From: Archilochus colubris
Taxonomy: Eukaryota > Chordata > Aves > Apodiformes > Trochilidae
Assembly: GCA_023079485.1 (NCBI GenBank)
Contig: CM041097.1
Location: 13,983,561 to 14,047,560 of the forward strand
DNA: 64,000 bases
Reading direction: 5' to 3'
A model generated the notes under the pieces. It made no database searches, was not told the DNA's origin, and was given only the letters and a program-made list of their open reading frames with translations. A program made the position numbers and the translations under genes. Shown here in pieces: positions 22,891-36,800 of this stretch; position 1 is the stretch's first letter, and the number at the start of each line of letters is the position of its first letter.

Positions 22891-25800
22891 TTGGAAACCT
22901 GAAAAGGCACTTAATTTGTAGAACTTCTGAAGACTGAGTGAACTTTTTTGAGGCCTTTTTTGCCAGACTCTAGGTTATACAATAACCCAATTACTTTTTT
23001 ACACTGATAAAAGTTTTGATATTTATTTTTTGCCATTTTATGTCTTAATGGTATCCTACTGAGCATTTGCACCTCTGTTTATTTCACACAGTGAAACGCA
23101 ATTTTATCTAGTTTGCACTATATGATCAGTGTTACTGCCTATAATATTCTAATACAAGACAAACCCTGATGTGACATTCCATGACAACAAACATATGCTT
23201 TTTCTGTTTTGTTTAAATGCAGTGAAGTTTTGCTAACTACAGTGATCCTCAAATCTTAGATCTTGAATGCTAGGCCAGATGGATTCTTTCTACAACAGAT
23301 ACTGTACCCCTTCATACCATATTTATTATTTTAATGATCACATCACAGTTTTGATAATGATATTCTGCATTCCAGTGGAGAGGATGAGCAGTGTTCATCC
23401 TTTCTTGACAAAATGTGGCAGGTGATTATTAGCTACAGTGGAGGTGTAATAGCCTTGTGGAGCAGAAACAATTATCTCTGTATTGTTTCAAATTGTTGTT
23501 TTGTACACTTACAAGCCTCAGACTTGCTTCACACGGAATATATGAACTACATACAATATAACTATAAATTAGATGCAATCCATATGTGGGACACAGTGAT
23601 AGGTTTTAAATTTAAAATTTCAAAGTTTCCCCATGTATTCAGAAAAATGTCAATTTCAATTTCCAACCAGCCCTATGATGCTATGATGGGAAAGTGTTTG
23701 GGTTTTATTCTCATCAGAGCTAATTCAGTGAGAAATCTCTTTTAACCCAAAATCAGACCTGTTTTCAGATATATTGAAGGTAGCAATATTTTACATTACT
23801 AAGCTATTCAATATTTTAAACACATTAATTTCCTTACTATTTCTTGAATATGACCTCACACCTAATGGTATGTTACATGATGACAGGCGTTTCTTAATCT
23901 CATAACTGTTAGATGCCATTTTTACAGGTGTGTAATTTTCATACTTTAGTGCTAAAACATAAAGTACTGATCCATATTTACTGGTGAAGCAAACTAATAA
24001 AAAAAACTACCTATAAAGTTACACTCTCCCTCTTTTTTTTGCCAGACTAATTCTTTAGCACAAACATAGTTTATTGTGTTTTCCCTTCCACACCAATAAA
24101 ATGCTTACCCCCAGATTATATAAATAATTGAATTATTGTTTGGAGCATTTAAGTATACATCCTCACTGGCTCCCTTTTCCTTTCTATTTGGTTGCAATTC
24201 AACAAGCTCAATCCCTATTTACCAAAAGAAGTAAGCACATATTTAATTCTCCTGGAAATTAAAGGTAATCACATCCTTCATAGCTTGGCTGAGTAGGGAG
24301 GAGTTGCTGAATCTGACTTGAACAAGAAATGTGTCGTTTCAACTGTCCTGATGTTTAATGTACAGTTAAAGGCACTATCCCTTACATGTGGCATTAGTTT
24401 ATTTTTATATTTCAGCTGCACAAAACATGTGCTGGAATTTTTCAGAACTTGTCAAAATGTTACAGCATGTTTTTCATTTAAATGTAAACCTGTTATTTTC
24501 TGCCACTTCATTCTTGCTGATACACAGACATTTGGCAAGGCAAACCCCACTTCTTTTGTTGGAGGGGAGGCCAGGGAGGAAGTTTAGCTGCATTTTCACA
24601 AGCAAGGGAGCTGACAGCAAACTGCTTAAAATTTTATTGAGAGTAGGTATTTTGGTTCAGAACCTCAGGAGGTACAAGCTGATATGGCCTCACTGAGCAG
24701 AGGTAGTGTGCAAACTGGTGTGTGCTAACATCTGGCCTTTTATTTTTAATGAGGTAAAGATTTCCTAGTATGGGTATAGTTGATTAATTCGACACAGAAG
24801 TATTTAAGAATTCATCAGAAACTTTTTACATAGTTACCTTTTACTTCTTAGTTTGTTGAATGTCTCCCTACAAGTGATCTAAATAACTGCTAATGCTGAA
24901 CAGTGTGATACATCCATAGTTTCAGTAAGGAAATCCCATGTCCAGCACCACCTAAGCAAGAAACATGGAAAGTATTTCAAAGGATTGCTTTGTAGATTGC
25001 ATCCCCTTTGCACTGGGACAGCCCAGGACTGAGGAAGGAGTCAGCTAATGTCTGGTAGGAATCAAGAGTGGCTCTTCAGTCACTACACCCCAGTGAGTAT
25101 TAAGTAAATTTTCAAGTACTAATGCCTGCAAGGGATGGAAGGTTTTGCAGTGTGCATTGGAGGCTGTGGCAACCCCTTCTCCCTCCTTTTTGCCCCCAGT
25201 AGTGATCCTGGGCTCAGGCAATTCTGGTTGGTAACACAAAGGGACTCTGATGAGTTGGATCAGTTCAATTTGAAGTATTTAAGTTCCTGGGGAGGTGTAG
25301 GGAGAAGTCAAGAATTCAAACCCTGACAAGAGCTAAGTGACACAAAAATTACTGAAGGCATCAAGAGGGTTGGATTTGTTCAGTACTTTCAGTTGATTAC
25401 TTTTCATTTCACTGGCATGATGGAAGATAACTGTGGTTCGTGACACACTGCCTGAATATCCTTGGTTTAATCCCTTCTCACAAGTTTTAAGAACCTGTGA
25501 TAGAAGGGTGTGGGGGTTGAACTTTGGTAGATGCTTGGAAATCCATGCATTTGCACGGGCGTTTTTCCACACCTGAAATACTTGCATGGGGTTTAATCCA
25601 TGGGGAAACAATTTATGCTGATGTTCTATGAGTTTTCCGTGGAATTTTTTTTGTTTAAGAGGGCTCAAGTGGTATGTTAGCAGTGCTGTGCTGACAGTCA
25701 GGTAGCCAAGGGATGGTAGTGATGCATTAGGCTTGAAGTGGCTGAAGGTAGGGACTTGCTTGTGAAGGTCAGGAATAAGAGCACAGAAGAGCCAAACCTC

Positions 25801-28060
25801 TCCTGCTGTAATCAGCTGTGGTTCTGCTCTCTTACATGGTTTTGCACTTCTTTCTCTGGGACTGGCAGAAGGAGTGAGTTTGTGTTCAGACATCTCCATT
25901 CTTAGAGCTCTATTTAGAGGAGCCCTGTGGATCACAACTTTGCTATTGCCACACCAACCCCCTGCCCTGCTCTAACCACTTACTGGCATTTGGTCAGGAT
26001 GTCTTGGAAGCATCAGAAGTTCCCAGGCAATGTGCAAGCCTGCCAATTAAAAGAACCCAAATATATCCCCTAGCTATAAAACGCTGTTCTCAGCACCAGC
26101 CCGGAGAAATGAGGACATAAAGACTGAAGGACACGTGCATGTGTGTGCCTACAGTTAGAAAATATCATTTCTCTGTGTCTTACATATGTGTCGTGCCCAC
26201 AGACCATGTGAAAGACAGAAAGGCTTCTGTGTGTTGAGCCCATAGGAGCAGCCAAGCTTTCCAAGAAGGAATGCTTGGCAAGCTACTGTGTCATCTTAAC
26301 AGCTGAAGTGGGTGAGAGTCCCAGCCGAATGGCTCATCCTGCAAACACTCCTGCACATGAACTTGGCATCAGCAGGCAGGTCTGAGAGAGCCAGCAGGAC
26401 TGCTCAGGCATGCAGGCTGAGCGCTGCCTCCTCTGCAGGACCAAGGTCTAAAGAACATTCATTTCCAACAGTTTGTCCTTGGTATTTCCCAGTGTCTGCT
26501 TCCAAATATTAATTGAGGAAGAGGAAAAAGGAAAAATCCCCAACTCTTAAACTACTTCTTGTGTGTGACTGTTTCTGTACTGTGGGTCTGTCCTAGGTTA
26601 GTGGAGTAATTTTACAGGATCTGCAAAATTTGAGTTGTTTTTCCAGTTTTTGACTGCTTGAATTGCTTGAACCCAGAGTGAATATTAGGAGAAGAATCCT
26701 TATGACACAGCACAACTGCCTTCTTATTAGTCTTTTTTTAAGCTGATGTATTTTATTTAAAAGCTAAATAATATAGATACTGATTCTACCAAAGATACAT
26801 ACTACTAATTCTCAGCAAAACAAAACCAACTTAATTAAAAAAATATAGAATGTAGTTGTCTTAAAAATTTAGCAGTCTTTCTCAAATTCATCTTACAATA
26901 TCAGATCTTGTGTTCTGAAGTTTATGTTCCAATGGTGCCAGTGAACTTTTATATGAAGGGAAAATGCCTATTTGTTAATCCACTGCATTGTTTTTCTTCT
27001 TTTCCTTTGTCTTTTAATTTTTTTTACAGACATAATTCAACTCTTACTGTTACCCCTTTGCTCTTCTTCTCTTTGTTGCCATTCTAACAATGTGACCTAC
27101 ATTGGCTTTACTTATCAAAGGAGAAGGAATGCAAAAATAAAGAGAAGGAACTCTAATGAAGAGATTTGGCCTCTACTTTGTCTTAGCTGTTAAACTGTTT
27201 TTAGTGTTTTTGTTAACTGTTTGCAAAGGGAAGCATTTTCTACAGAAGATAATTAATTTCAAGAAAAATGTCTTGAGTTTTAAGAATAAACATGTCTCCA
27301 AAAGAGGAGATAGTCAATTTTATACAATGTCACAACTCTCCAACATTTGGGGTAGTGACTCTTTTTGTTTTGTTAGAACATTTGAAACTAGCAAGCAGCC
27401 ATTGTTTCTAAAGACCGAAGCATTCATGTGTACTCCTCTTTTCTTTTCCTTCATTTTTAAAATAGCAGAGTCATTAAAACTGTAAATATTTTGTTGCTTG
27501 GATAAGCATCTTCTGGGAACTTTGTATCTATGGTATATAATCATAGAATTTTATATTTTCATATAAAGCTAATTTTTTTCTAGTTTCACCTCCTTCCTAG
27601 TTCTGTGGTGGCTATGTGAATACCATTCCTTCTGTGTACCGAGGTAGTGAGACACCATCATCACACTCCAAAAAGGATTTCCACACATGTCATTTCTTTG
27701 GGGCAGTGATTGTGAAAGTTGGATTTCTTTTTTTTTATTATTATTCCATTGTCAGTGTGTGCAATAGGGATTAGACTTAGCCAGTCACTGGATACATTTG
27801 TCTCATTGATCCATTCAGGAAAAAAAAGAAAAAGAAAAAAAAAATGTGGTGTTCGGTTTAGGGAAAGGGTGGGAGGGAGTATTTTGAGGGAGATTTTTTT
27901 TTTTTGTTCGTTTTGGTTTGGGTTTTGTTTGGGGGTTTTTTGTAACTTGAAGAATCTTCTTTTTGTTATGTTAAAACTATATCAAATCATTCTATTATAG
28001 TGTTATTTAATATGTAAATTGTATTGCTATACATAAAATAAAGTATGGTTTTTGATGTAT
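22891..28060 (+). other. PTPRG: PTPRG 3' UTR (extent inferred)
   Basis: After the stop the sequence is AT-rich and T-rich for about 5.1 kb with no further exon. AATAAA hexamers lie at 23996, 24095, 27136, 27285 and 28037. The last follows a long run of U-rich sequence and fits the distal poly(A) site; human PTPRG also has a multi-kilobase 3' UTR. The 3' end is inferred from the hexamer only, and earlier sites could give shorter transcripts. The GC-richer part at 25.0-26.5 kb is less UTR-like. Confidence 0.6.
28037..28042 (+). terminator. Probable distal PTPRG polyadenylation signal AATAAA
   Basis: The AATAAA sits in ataaaataaagtatgg and is followed within 30 nt by a T/G-rich stretch (gtttttgatgtattt), the usual layout of a cleavage site. 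Cleavage would fall near 28055-28065. Confidence 0.6.
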
Positions 28061-29950
28061 TTACAGACTTCTTCCTTATTTGCATCAAATGCACAAACAG
28101 AACAGATGCACGAGTCAGTATTTCATTGTCCCAGGCGTGCAGGAAGAATGATGAGATCCAAGCCCTGCTTTAATTAGCTCTTGTCTTTCCAAGCAGTGCT
28201 CAGCTGGGAGCTGTCTCGCAGTCACTTGACAGTGGAGATCCCCGTTTGTTCTTAACTCTCTCTGACTCTTAGAGAGCTGCCAGTGACCCCTTCCCTCCCC
28301 ATCACTGGGCTTCTCCTCCAGATTGTTGTGACCCATCAAGATCCTTTCCGGAAGGGAGATTTTCTCCATTCAGAACTGGACCTCAGAGCCTGAGCTTTCC
28401 TGCCAGCTACTTGGGATGTGCAGTTCCTTAGGTCTTCTGGTTCACCAGCAGATGTTTGCCTGGGGGAACAGGGGCTTCCCCTGAGCCCCTCTCACCTGAT
28501 CCGGTGTGAGACCCTGAATCTTCTCACTGCTCACCCAGCCCCAGAGCTGTGGAAGAAAAAGCAAATGTGCTCATCCCCTTCTCAGGCAGACTGGAAAGGA
28601 AGGACAGATGTTACAAATCCTGTCCATAAAGCAGCAAGCACTCCCCAGGGAGTACATTAGCAGCCACCTCCCAGCTGTGGCTGAGCCAAACTCTGGCACT
28701 GTTGAGGGGATGTGCCATGGATGCAAAAAACCCTCGGCAGCCCCATGTACGGCCTCCCAGGATGGTTCTGTGTAGAGTCCATGTGTTGCTTTTGGGTTTT
28801 TTCATTGTTCTGGTGGGGAAAAACAATAGGCTAAAAATAGGCTTGGGTTTGTGGCTACCTTCGTGTTCTGATCTGCTGCCCACAGGGAGATGTGGGGGCT
28901 CAGCTGCCTGCGGTGGGGACACGGCAGCTCCTGGGCTGATGGAGCCTTCAGGACGCAGGCAGCACGGAGCCTCTCCAGCAGTACCTGAGCAGGGACAAAC
29001 TCCATCAATAACTCGAATTGCTTGTTGATACAAAATTGCTGGTTAAAATCGATACCCTGCATGTCTGCCACCTTTTGTGTCGCTGCTTTTTCACCTGCAA
29101 GGTCCGCGTTCTGGTTGACTGGAAGGAAGGGGGAGTCAGGGATGCTGTTTGGGGACTGGTATGAGTGTGATAGCACAGCCTGCAGCCTCCTGCAAAACCC
29201 TGGACTTCACGGCTTCCTCCAGCCCTTTGCTCCAGGGCACTGCCTCCTGTTGCATCCCAGTTACAGCCCCATGGGCAGGCTACTCCTGCCTTGCTGCTCA
29301 GGTAGGGAAGGTGGGAGGGCAAGGAGATGTCATCCTGTCTGCCAGGGGCAGGCCCTGGGGGATGCTGCAGCAGCAGAAGGGTCCCAGCACCCTGCATGAC
29401 TGCCAGGGGCAGGCAATGGGGTGCTGGGCACCCAGGGAAGGCTCCTCTGCCCAGCTTAGCTGCCATACCCCCACGGGGAAGCCAGCAGCCCCCTGCACCC
29501 ACAGGTAGGTGGGTACATGGTGCTGTGTAACAGCAGAAAAAAGCTGATAAATACAGCTGGGCTGGATGGAACATGCCTGAAGGATGGAGCTGATGGCAAC
29601 CTGACCCCAAGTCAACATCACCTAATGAAAGAGGATGAACGCCTGCCAGGTCTACCCTGGGACCAGGTAAGGAAACCCTCCCAGCCTCCTCACAGCAGAT
29701 CCCAAACTGTCTCATTTTGGGAGGGAAAACCACACAGGAAAATAATGTAACCCCCTGGAGACAGTCAGGAGGGGAGCAACAGGAATGGTCAGTGATCTGG
29801 AAATACTCAGAGCAAAAATGGGATGATCTGGGATGTAGCCTAGTGAAATGCTGGAGACGCCCTGGGAGAGGTGGGGGTGGAGGAGAACCTGTGGGGTTTG
29901 TCTCCTGGTATTTAAAACACCACTTCTAAAGGAGGATGTATGGCCCTACA
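28061..29950. other. Intergenic GC-richer block
   Basis: This block is clearly richer in G and C than the flanking AT-rich DNA but is not CpG-dense, so it is not a typical CpG island. Long overlapping reading frames on both strands (up to 242 codons on the minus strand, 29005-29733) follow from the low AT content; none has a domain I recognise. The word tgccaggggcaggc occurs twice, at about 29340 and 29400. Confidence 0.6.
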
Positions 29951-32900
29951 TCTTCTGTAGGTATATAAGCAGAAATAGAGCCTGAACAGCCCCAAGGCAG
30001 GTAAGAGGTGGGTAGTAGGAACATTACTTAAGACAGTGATGAAATAAAGTTTTGTTTGTAGCAGCTACTTAAATCAAAGGCAGACCCTTATAGAGCCCAT
30101 AAATGAATATTTTGCATTTTCATTAGATAGGAGCAGGTCTGCAGTGGAGCCCCCACCACCCTGCTTCCAGCCAGACCACCACATCTGCACACACCCCACT
30201 GGGCAGAGTTTGCTGTGGGTAATGGAATGGCTTTTCTTCTCTAATTTACTTTGCCATGAGTCGAGCTCAGCAGCAGCCCCCTGCACTGCAGACCTTTACT
30301 GTTCTGGCAGTGCTTGAGTCTTCCCAAACTGTCCTGGTGAGCAACAAAGGCAGGAGTGGAGGACAAGGGAAAAGGCAAAACCTTGGAGAAAGTACTTGGA
30401 TTCTGTGCTCGTGCTGGGGAGGAGTCATGGCTGAAACACCTGTCCAGTGGAAACCTGTAGCAAGTAGTTCATTAATACATTGGCAAAAAAGATATGATTT
30501 ACCAGCACTTCTCACTACTAACAATACATCAGAATTAATTGGGGGTACCAGAAGATCCCAGCTTCTTCTGTAATAAATAGCTAATGAGTTTAGCCTTTAA
30601 GGCTTCCAGACACTGCTAGCAGTCATGCTAAGCAGGCACAAATAATGACAGCATTTTTATTAAATGGACTCAAATGCCAGAAGGTGTACTTTCAAGACCT
30701 TTTGCAACATAAAAATAATTTTGATCAATGGTTTTGTCCCAGTCCTATTACTTAGCCACTTCAAGTGCCACTAAGTGCCTCATACACTGATGTGTCACCC
30801 CCACCTGCTGGCAGCTGATCACGGGTGGCTTCTGTTTCCCCTTTGCTGCCAATCAATGGTTTTGATGTCTTTCTAACTTTGTAATACTTCAAGAAGCAAC
30901 ACTTCACAAAGCAATCTTTCCTGACACTGCGTTCAATTAATCTGACAGTCACTGGGCTTGCTTTCCTGTTCTAAAGCTGTTAACTTCCTTATGTGTTGAA
31001 ATCCTTGTTTAGGAGTTGATGCCTGCCTTGCTGGTGTTTTCTGTAATGTTTCTGAATTCTGAGAAGATTCTGAATTTCAGTTCCATGTCTCTTATAGGAG
31101 CAGTTTCCAATGTTTCATATTTCACTGGTTTTGTGTCTGTGGGCCATGCTTTCTGTATGGCTCATAATTTCTGTCACTCCCAAATCCAAACCTTGTTGGT
31201 CGTACGTCCCGCATCGTTGCACAATACCTAATCATAAATACCTTGTTCCTGGGGAAGATCAATACTTTGATCTAGGTAGCTACTGAAAGAGAGCTTTTGA
31301 GTCAACATCAAAAGAAAGCCAGAAGGGATGTGTCTTTTGTCTTGGAAGGAGAGCATTATTGGCTGGAAGCCCAAGACTTGATAGAAGTGAGTATGGCACA
31401 AACCTCCACCAGCTGTTTTGCTGGGGTTTTATGATCTAAAATGATGGCCCATCTGAAAAATGAAGGCCAGCAGGCTCTGATTGCACAAGCTCCTGTGTAA
31501 TGCCCCATTTCTGCACCATTTAGGATCCACAGGTCCCAGCTTTCTCTGGTCCATCAGTTGATGCCAGCAGCCAGGAGCAAACAGAGCAATAAAGCTCTTC
31601 CTAGAGATGAATCCCCCTAAGATGGGACCCAGAGTTCCTCCCTGCACCAGGGAGGCCCAAACTGCCTGCCCCATCTCCTTGTGCTGTTATGGGGTGTGTG
31701 ACAGCTCCAGCAACTGCTTGGGTGGAAAAAGGCAGCAACATCTGAGCAGCCCCAGTCTCTAGTGGTTTATGCCAGTTTCAAGCTGAGTAATCAGGAGGCT
31801 TTCCTGAGGAGGGGACACAGATGGAGACTTGGCAGTCTGTTAGAGTAAGAAATCAGATTGCCACAATGTCACTTCTGGTGGTCAGCATGTTCTCATCCAT
31901 TGGTTGAGGCCCTTCCTTCACACAGCCCTTCAGTGAGGAAGGAAATAGTGGTGACAATCCTATTCTTTGCCTCGCTGAGAAGGAAAAGAGAGGGGAGAGC
32001 TGACGAGCTTGATTGGGGAATAAAAGATCTTTACCATTCTGTCAGCCAGTGCATGAGAGGAACATGAGCTCTTAAAGGAAGCCTGGATGTTTTCTCTCTG
32101 CAGAGGTTCCTACATGCCATACATGAGGGATTGAATAGGTTTGTCCTGCATGTAATACATAGATGAGCACTTTTCTGTAACAAGGTGCTTATCAGGTTTA
32201 ATCAGCAGACGATCAAGAAAAACAGCAAGCCATACAAAACCAATAAATTGAGGCTTTCATTACATGCAGCCTGATGGGACCATCAGCACCACACAGCTTC
32301 ACCCTCCAGGAACTTTTCCTAACAATGTCAAATCATTAACAGTGTTGGCTCAGTATCAGAACTGTTGGATGAACTCTGAGTCTGATCATCACGAGAACAT
32401 TCTGATTCAAAGCTCTGGTTTTAATTTGGAATATCCTTTAATATAATTAAATTAAATATAATTTAATTTGTGACATTGTCAATTGACATTTTCAGAGAAT
32501 ATCAGAGTGTAAAACACCGGGTGTGTTCAAATGCCATGGGTGTTAACTGTGACCAAAACAAGATGTTGGCTGTTGTAGCTGCATAAGAACAGGTGACACA
32601 GACTAAAAGGGTTAAGCTATTTAACACTTTATTTCATTATGTATGGAAAGGTTATCACACCTTGCAACCAGCAAAGAATGTCCTTAGTTTTGCTTAATAC
32701 TCTCCTTCAAGCTGAAAATCACCATTATTGGAAAGAAAAAAAAAAATCTTAAAACTCTTAAAAGTTCAGTAACTTAGGTTATGAAAGGCTCTGCCTTCTG
32801 AATTTTAGTGCTTTAAAAAAGCTTCCTTGTTACTTAAATCCAATTTTCTAGATAGCTTCTTACTTTGAGCCTGCTAGACATACTTTATGACTTTGCCTGA

Positions 32901-32965
32901 AAGTCTCCTAGTGACCTGTAAATTGATTGCAGCCTGTGAAATTGGCCATAAGTAAATCTTTGCTC

Positions 32966-32999
32966 TTTTCCTTTCTTTCTTTCTTTCTTTTTTTTTCCT
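32966..32999. repeat. (CTTT)n pyrimidine microsatellite
   Basis: The tract reads ttttcctttctttctttctt and continues into a run of T. It is a short tetranucleotide repeat, likely length-variable. Confidence 0.9.
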
Positions 33000-33816
33000 G
33001 TTCCTATTTTCTTTTCTTATTCTGAAATAAAAGGATTCAGGTGGCTTGTCTACTATGAGGCACCCTGTATGTGCTTCAGAAATGCTACTGACCTCTTGCA
33101 ATGCTTTGGCTCCAGAATCTGTAAGTTATTGTATAATATGGTAAGTTATTATGAAGCTAGAATGACTGTGTTCATTGGTAATGCCACTCTGTAACAAAAA
33201 ACCTTAAGTTTTTTCTCTCAATCTTTGTTTTTTGTCATCACAAGTACATTTGCAAGAGGCAGGGGTTTATTCATCTGGTAGTTTTACATATTTTGTAGTA
33301 GTTTCTGTGTTCTGTAACTGGAAAGAAGGAGGTACCCCACAAACACCTTTTTGGTTTCAGGCAGGATATCAGTACAAAGAGTTTTTTATTTGTTTATCTC
33401 ATTCTTTGTGTTTACAATCTGCATGTGTTAAAGTATGTCCTGCAGCTTTCTTGCACTGGAACAACTCCTCAATAGCAGAGTGCCACTTCCACCTCTCTGC
33501 AACACTCACGCTGTGTACCAGAACATTTTATGACTGTGTAGGAAGAGTAACTGGTTCAAATTAACCTGGTCAGATGAGCAGAGCTCTGTCACAACAGAGT
33601 TTTCTCTATCTGCCAAAATTCTCTTCCTAATTGCCCAGTTTGAGTCACGGGCACCTGATCAGCCAGGGCTCAGCATCTTCCAGTCCCAAGCAAAGATCAA
33701 TGACTGGGCTCTGATTCATCAGCTTTAATAGTTTCTGAAACACATTGTTCTGCTGGTAGTCACAGGAATTGGGAAGATCAAGTACGTAGCTGGCAAAAAC
33801 ATATATTAAGTATGAC

Positions 33817-33831
33817 AAAAAAAAAAAAAAA
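33817..33831. repeat. Poly-A tract, A15
   Basis: Fifteen A residues are followed by gaaaag. No retrocopy is recognised upstream. Confidence 0.9.
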
Positions 33832-36800
33832 GAAAAGTGAAAAGAGCACAGTGATTTAATACAAATGGCACAAAGTTGTTCAAATTACACTGAAGTTCAC
33901 AAATAAGGGATATTAGTCGTCCCCTCTCACCCCCACTTTTCATGCCCTTCTTTCAGATGATCCCTGTTTTCATGCTTCTGCTGATGCTTGTAACAGGGAG
34001 GAAACCATGTTCCACAGTGTGATAAAGCTCATTTTGTTAATTAGCTCAGATATGTGGCACAATGCTGACCCAGTCCAAAGCCCTCCTGGTGGTTTCCAGG
34101 TTGTTGAAAAAAATTATTTTGGGGAAGCTGTACCCCCAAAGTCTTTACACCAGATGAGGGAAGTCTGCCTTCTCACAACTGGCATAAACCCCCCCACTCT
34201 GGCTGCTCTGACCAGATAGTTATTATTAACAGGCACTTAATCACAGCCTTGGCAATGAACAGCCCTGAGTGGGGTTGACTTCTCCTTGAGCCCAGAGCTA
34301 CACCTGCCCAAATTTTGTGCTTTAATCCTCTCTCACACTCTTTTCTTCCTCAGACTATATAGTGGTCCCTTTCCAAAACAGACAGCAAAGTCCCATTACC
34401 CTTTTTCCTGATTAGTAAGTCCAAAAAGTGCTTCCCAAAAGGTAATAGTAACTTTGGCAACTGGATTCCTAGATATTGAAGCTCTTATTCCACATTCTGC
34501 CTGTGCTTACAGATACTTCAGTCTTTACTGATTACCCTGATTATCCTTTCTAGGCAGCATGATGCATTAACTTTCCATATAACTAATCTTCCTGTTTGGT
34601 TCTTTACTCAGAAAAAAACCCCATGTTTGAATGAGATTTCAACACTCTGAACTGCTGATTTCTGCTGCATGCCACAGTCCTTGTTTTGCATCAGCTGGAC
34701 ACACCAAAAGAACCCTCCAAACCAAGAGGTCTTGCTTTTAACACAATCACTGTTGTACTGGGAGGAGGAGAGCCTTTAAATTTTTCAGACTAGTTCCAAC
34801 AGTAAACTTATTAAAGCTATTTTCCACTGTGCAAGAAAGCTACCTGATGATGATATTGTTCCTGCCTTTAAACTAATTTTATTTCAACATGGTACATCTG
34901 CAGTCATCATAATCCTATTGTTGCATGTTATTCCCAGTGTAATGAATGCAAATGCTATAGCTTGGGGGAAGGGTTCACAGGTGGTTTTTTTTTAGGCTTG
35001 AGTTTTTTCCTGTTTAATTTTATCTACTGCTATAGTGTCAGAAGATAAGCCAATTTCTTCACTAAAATCCCTCTTATCCATTCCTTTCTTGACTCCAGTT
35101 CCCAGTGAAGGGTACAAGGTACCATGCAATGTGGAGAAAGAGCTACAGCTATTCTGCTGAAGGCTGCATCCACACTGCTAAGGGTCTGTCCCAGCCATTG
35201 AGCAGAGCAGGCAGCATCCTTGCAGCTCAGCTTCTCACAACAGATGAAAATATAGATGTGTATATGTAGCTGTAAAGCTATAGAGGCAGCTTCTCCACAC
35301 TGTTTGGGAAATGGAGACACTAAATCCCTAGGGTGGCACCTCCACAGTGTGGTCTTCCTGAGCTGAATGGCAGCAGACCTCCAGGTAAAAGAATTCTAGA
35401 TGGTTTATTTTTACTCTGAATGTCTTACTGGATTTTAAAGTATCGTTTTCAACTTGTGTAAAGGATGATGCTCAGTTTCACACCATGACATTCCAACTAC
35501 TATATCTTATGCTATCGCACAAAAGCACTACTTTGAGTCCCAGACTTGAGGCAATTTAGAAGGTAATGAGCTCCAGAGAGTGGGATTTTAGCCTTTCTAC
35601 ACTTCCAGTTTTTGTGTTAAGCGAAAAACCCCAAAGTCTTTCTCAGATAACCAAGTGACCCTGAGGTCCAAGGTGGGCATGGGGTACTTAGGGACTAAGT
35701 TAGCACAGGAGGCCACTGCCCCACTTAGATACCCACCCAGAGCTGGGGGATGTGATTTGATTGCAAGGGAATTGTTGTTGTAGGGGGTGACTTCCTGAGG
35801 ATGTCAGCTCTGTGGAACCCAGCATAGAGATGCTCTGTGCACTGCTCTAACAAACTGTTCTTGAAACCATTATTGCCTCTGCCAAGCTCAAACCCTGAGC
35901 TTCCTAACAATGCAGCAGTAGAAAGAAAACAAATTTCTCTCTCTCCTCACACCTAAGTAGTAGCTGACACTTTTTCTGTTTACAGAAGGATCTTGACAAG
36001 CCTAAGCAAGTGCTGAAAGACAAAATAGTATTAAAAAGTGATACTATATGCCCATTACTGCCATGTTTTGTATTAAACTTCCTCTTACAATAGTTAGTAA
36101 GAATTAATAGATATTTTCACAAATAGGTCTCAGTTGTTATAGGTGATTACAGAGTTCAGCAGGTTGATTATTACTGCAATAGAGCATTATCTGCTGATGA
36201 GCTTGTAACCCACGTTATTCTTATATGTTAGGTGCTCATTTCATCTATTAAATATTTATACACTAACTTCATTATAACATTGTAGAATGTATGGACTGCA
36301 ACAGATCACAGCACCAATAGGCAGTACTCAAGGACTAAGAAGTTTCTCTGCAGTTAATCCCAGCTTCATTGTGCATTCCTCATTTAGATTTTATCACACA
36401 CTGTTGATATTCTGGAGGCTTCCACTTCTTCCTAGGACATGGTGATCAATAATCCATGTCCTGCATTTCCTGACATGGCAACTGATGCCTGTAACAGAAG
36501 CTTAGCTCTTGCCATTGTATCAGCATAGACAGTTTTAGAAACAAGGCCAAGCACTTGCTTAGAATCTTCAGATTGGGCTCTACACAGGTTTGTGGAGCTG
36601 AGCACAGTGGTGAACCCACAGTGATGGCCATCTCTGCTCTCATCCCTATCTCTGAGCTGGTATCTTCAGCCCTCCTTTCACAGGAGTTCTGTCTTGAGAC
36701 TAAAGATACAGCTTCCCCAGTGCACTACACCATGTTTCCTGGCTGTGTCAGCCGTGCTCTTAATACATCTGTTCCACTGAAATGGCCACAATATAAAGCA

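Noticed and set aside
29005..29733. 242-codon minus-strand reading frame
   Set aside because: It lies in a GC-rich block where all frames are long, starts and stops are arbitrary, and its Pro/Gly/Leu-rich translation matches no domain I know.
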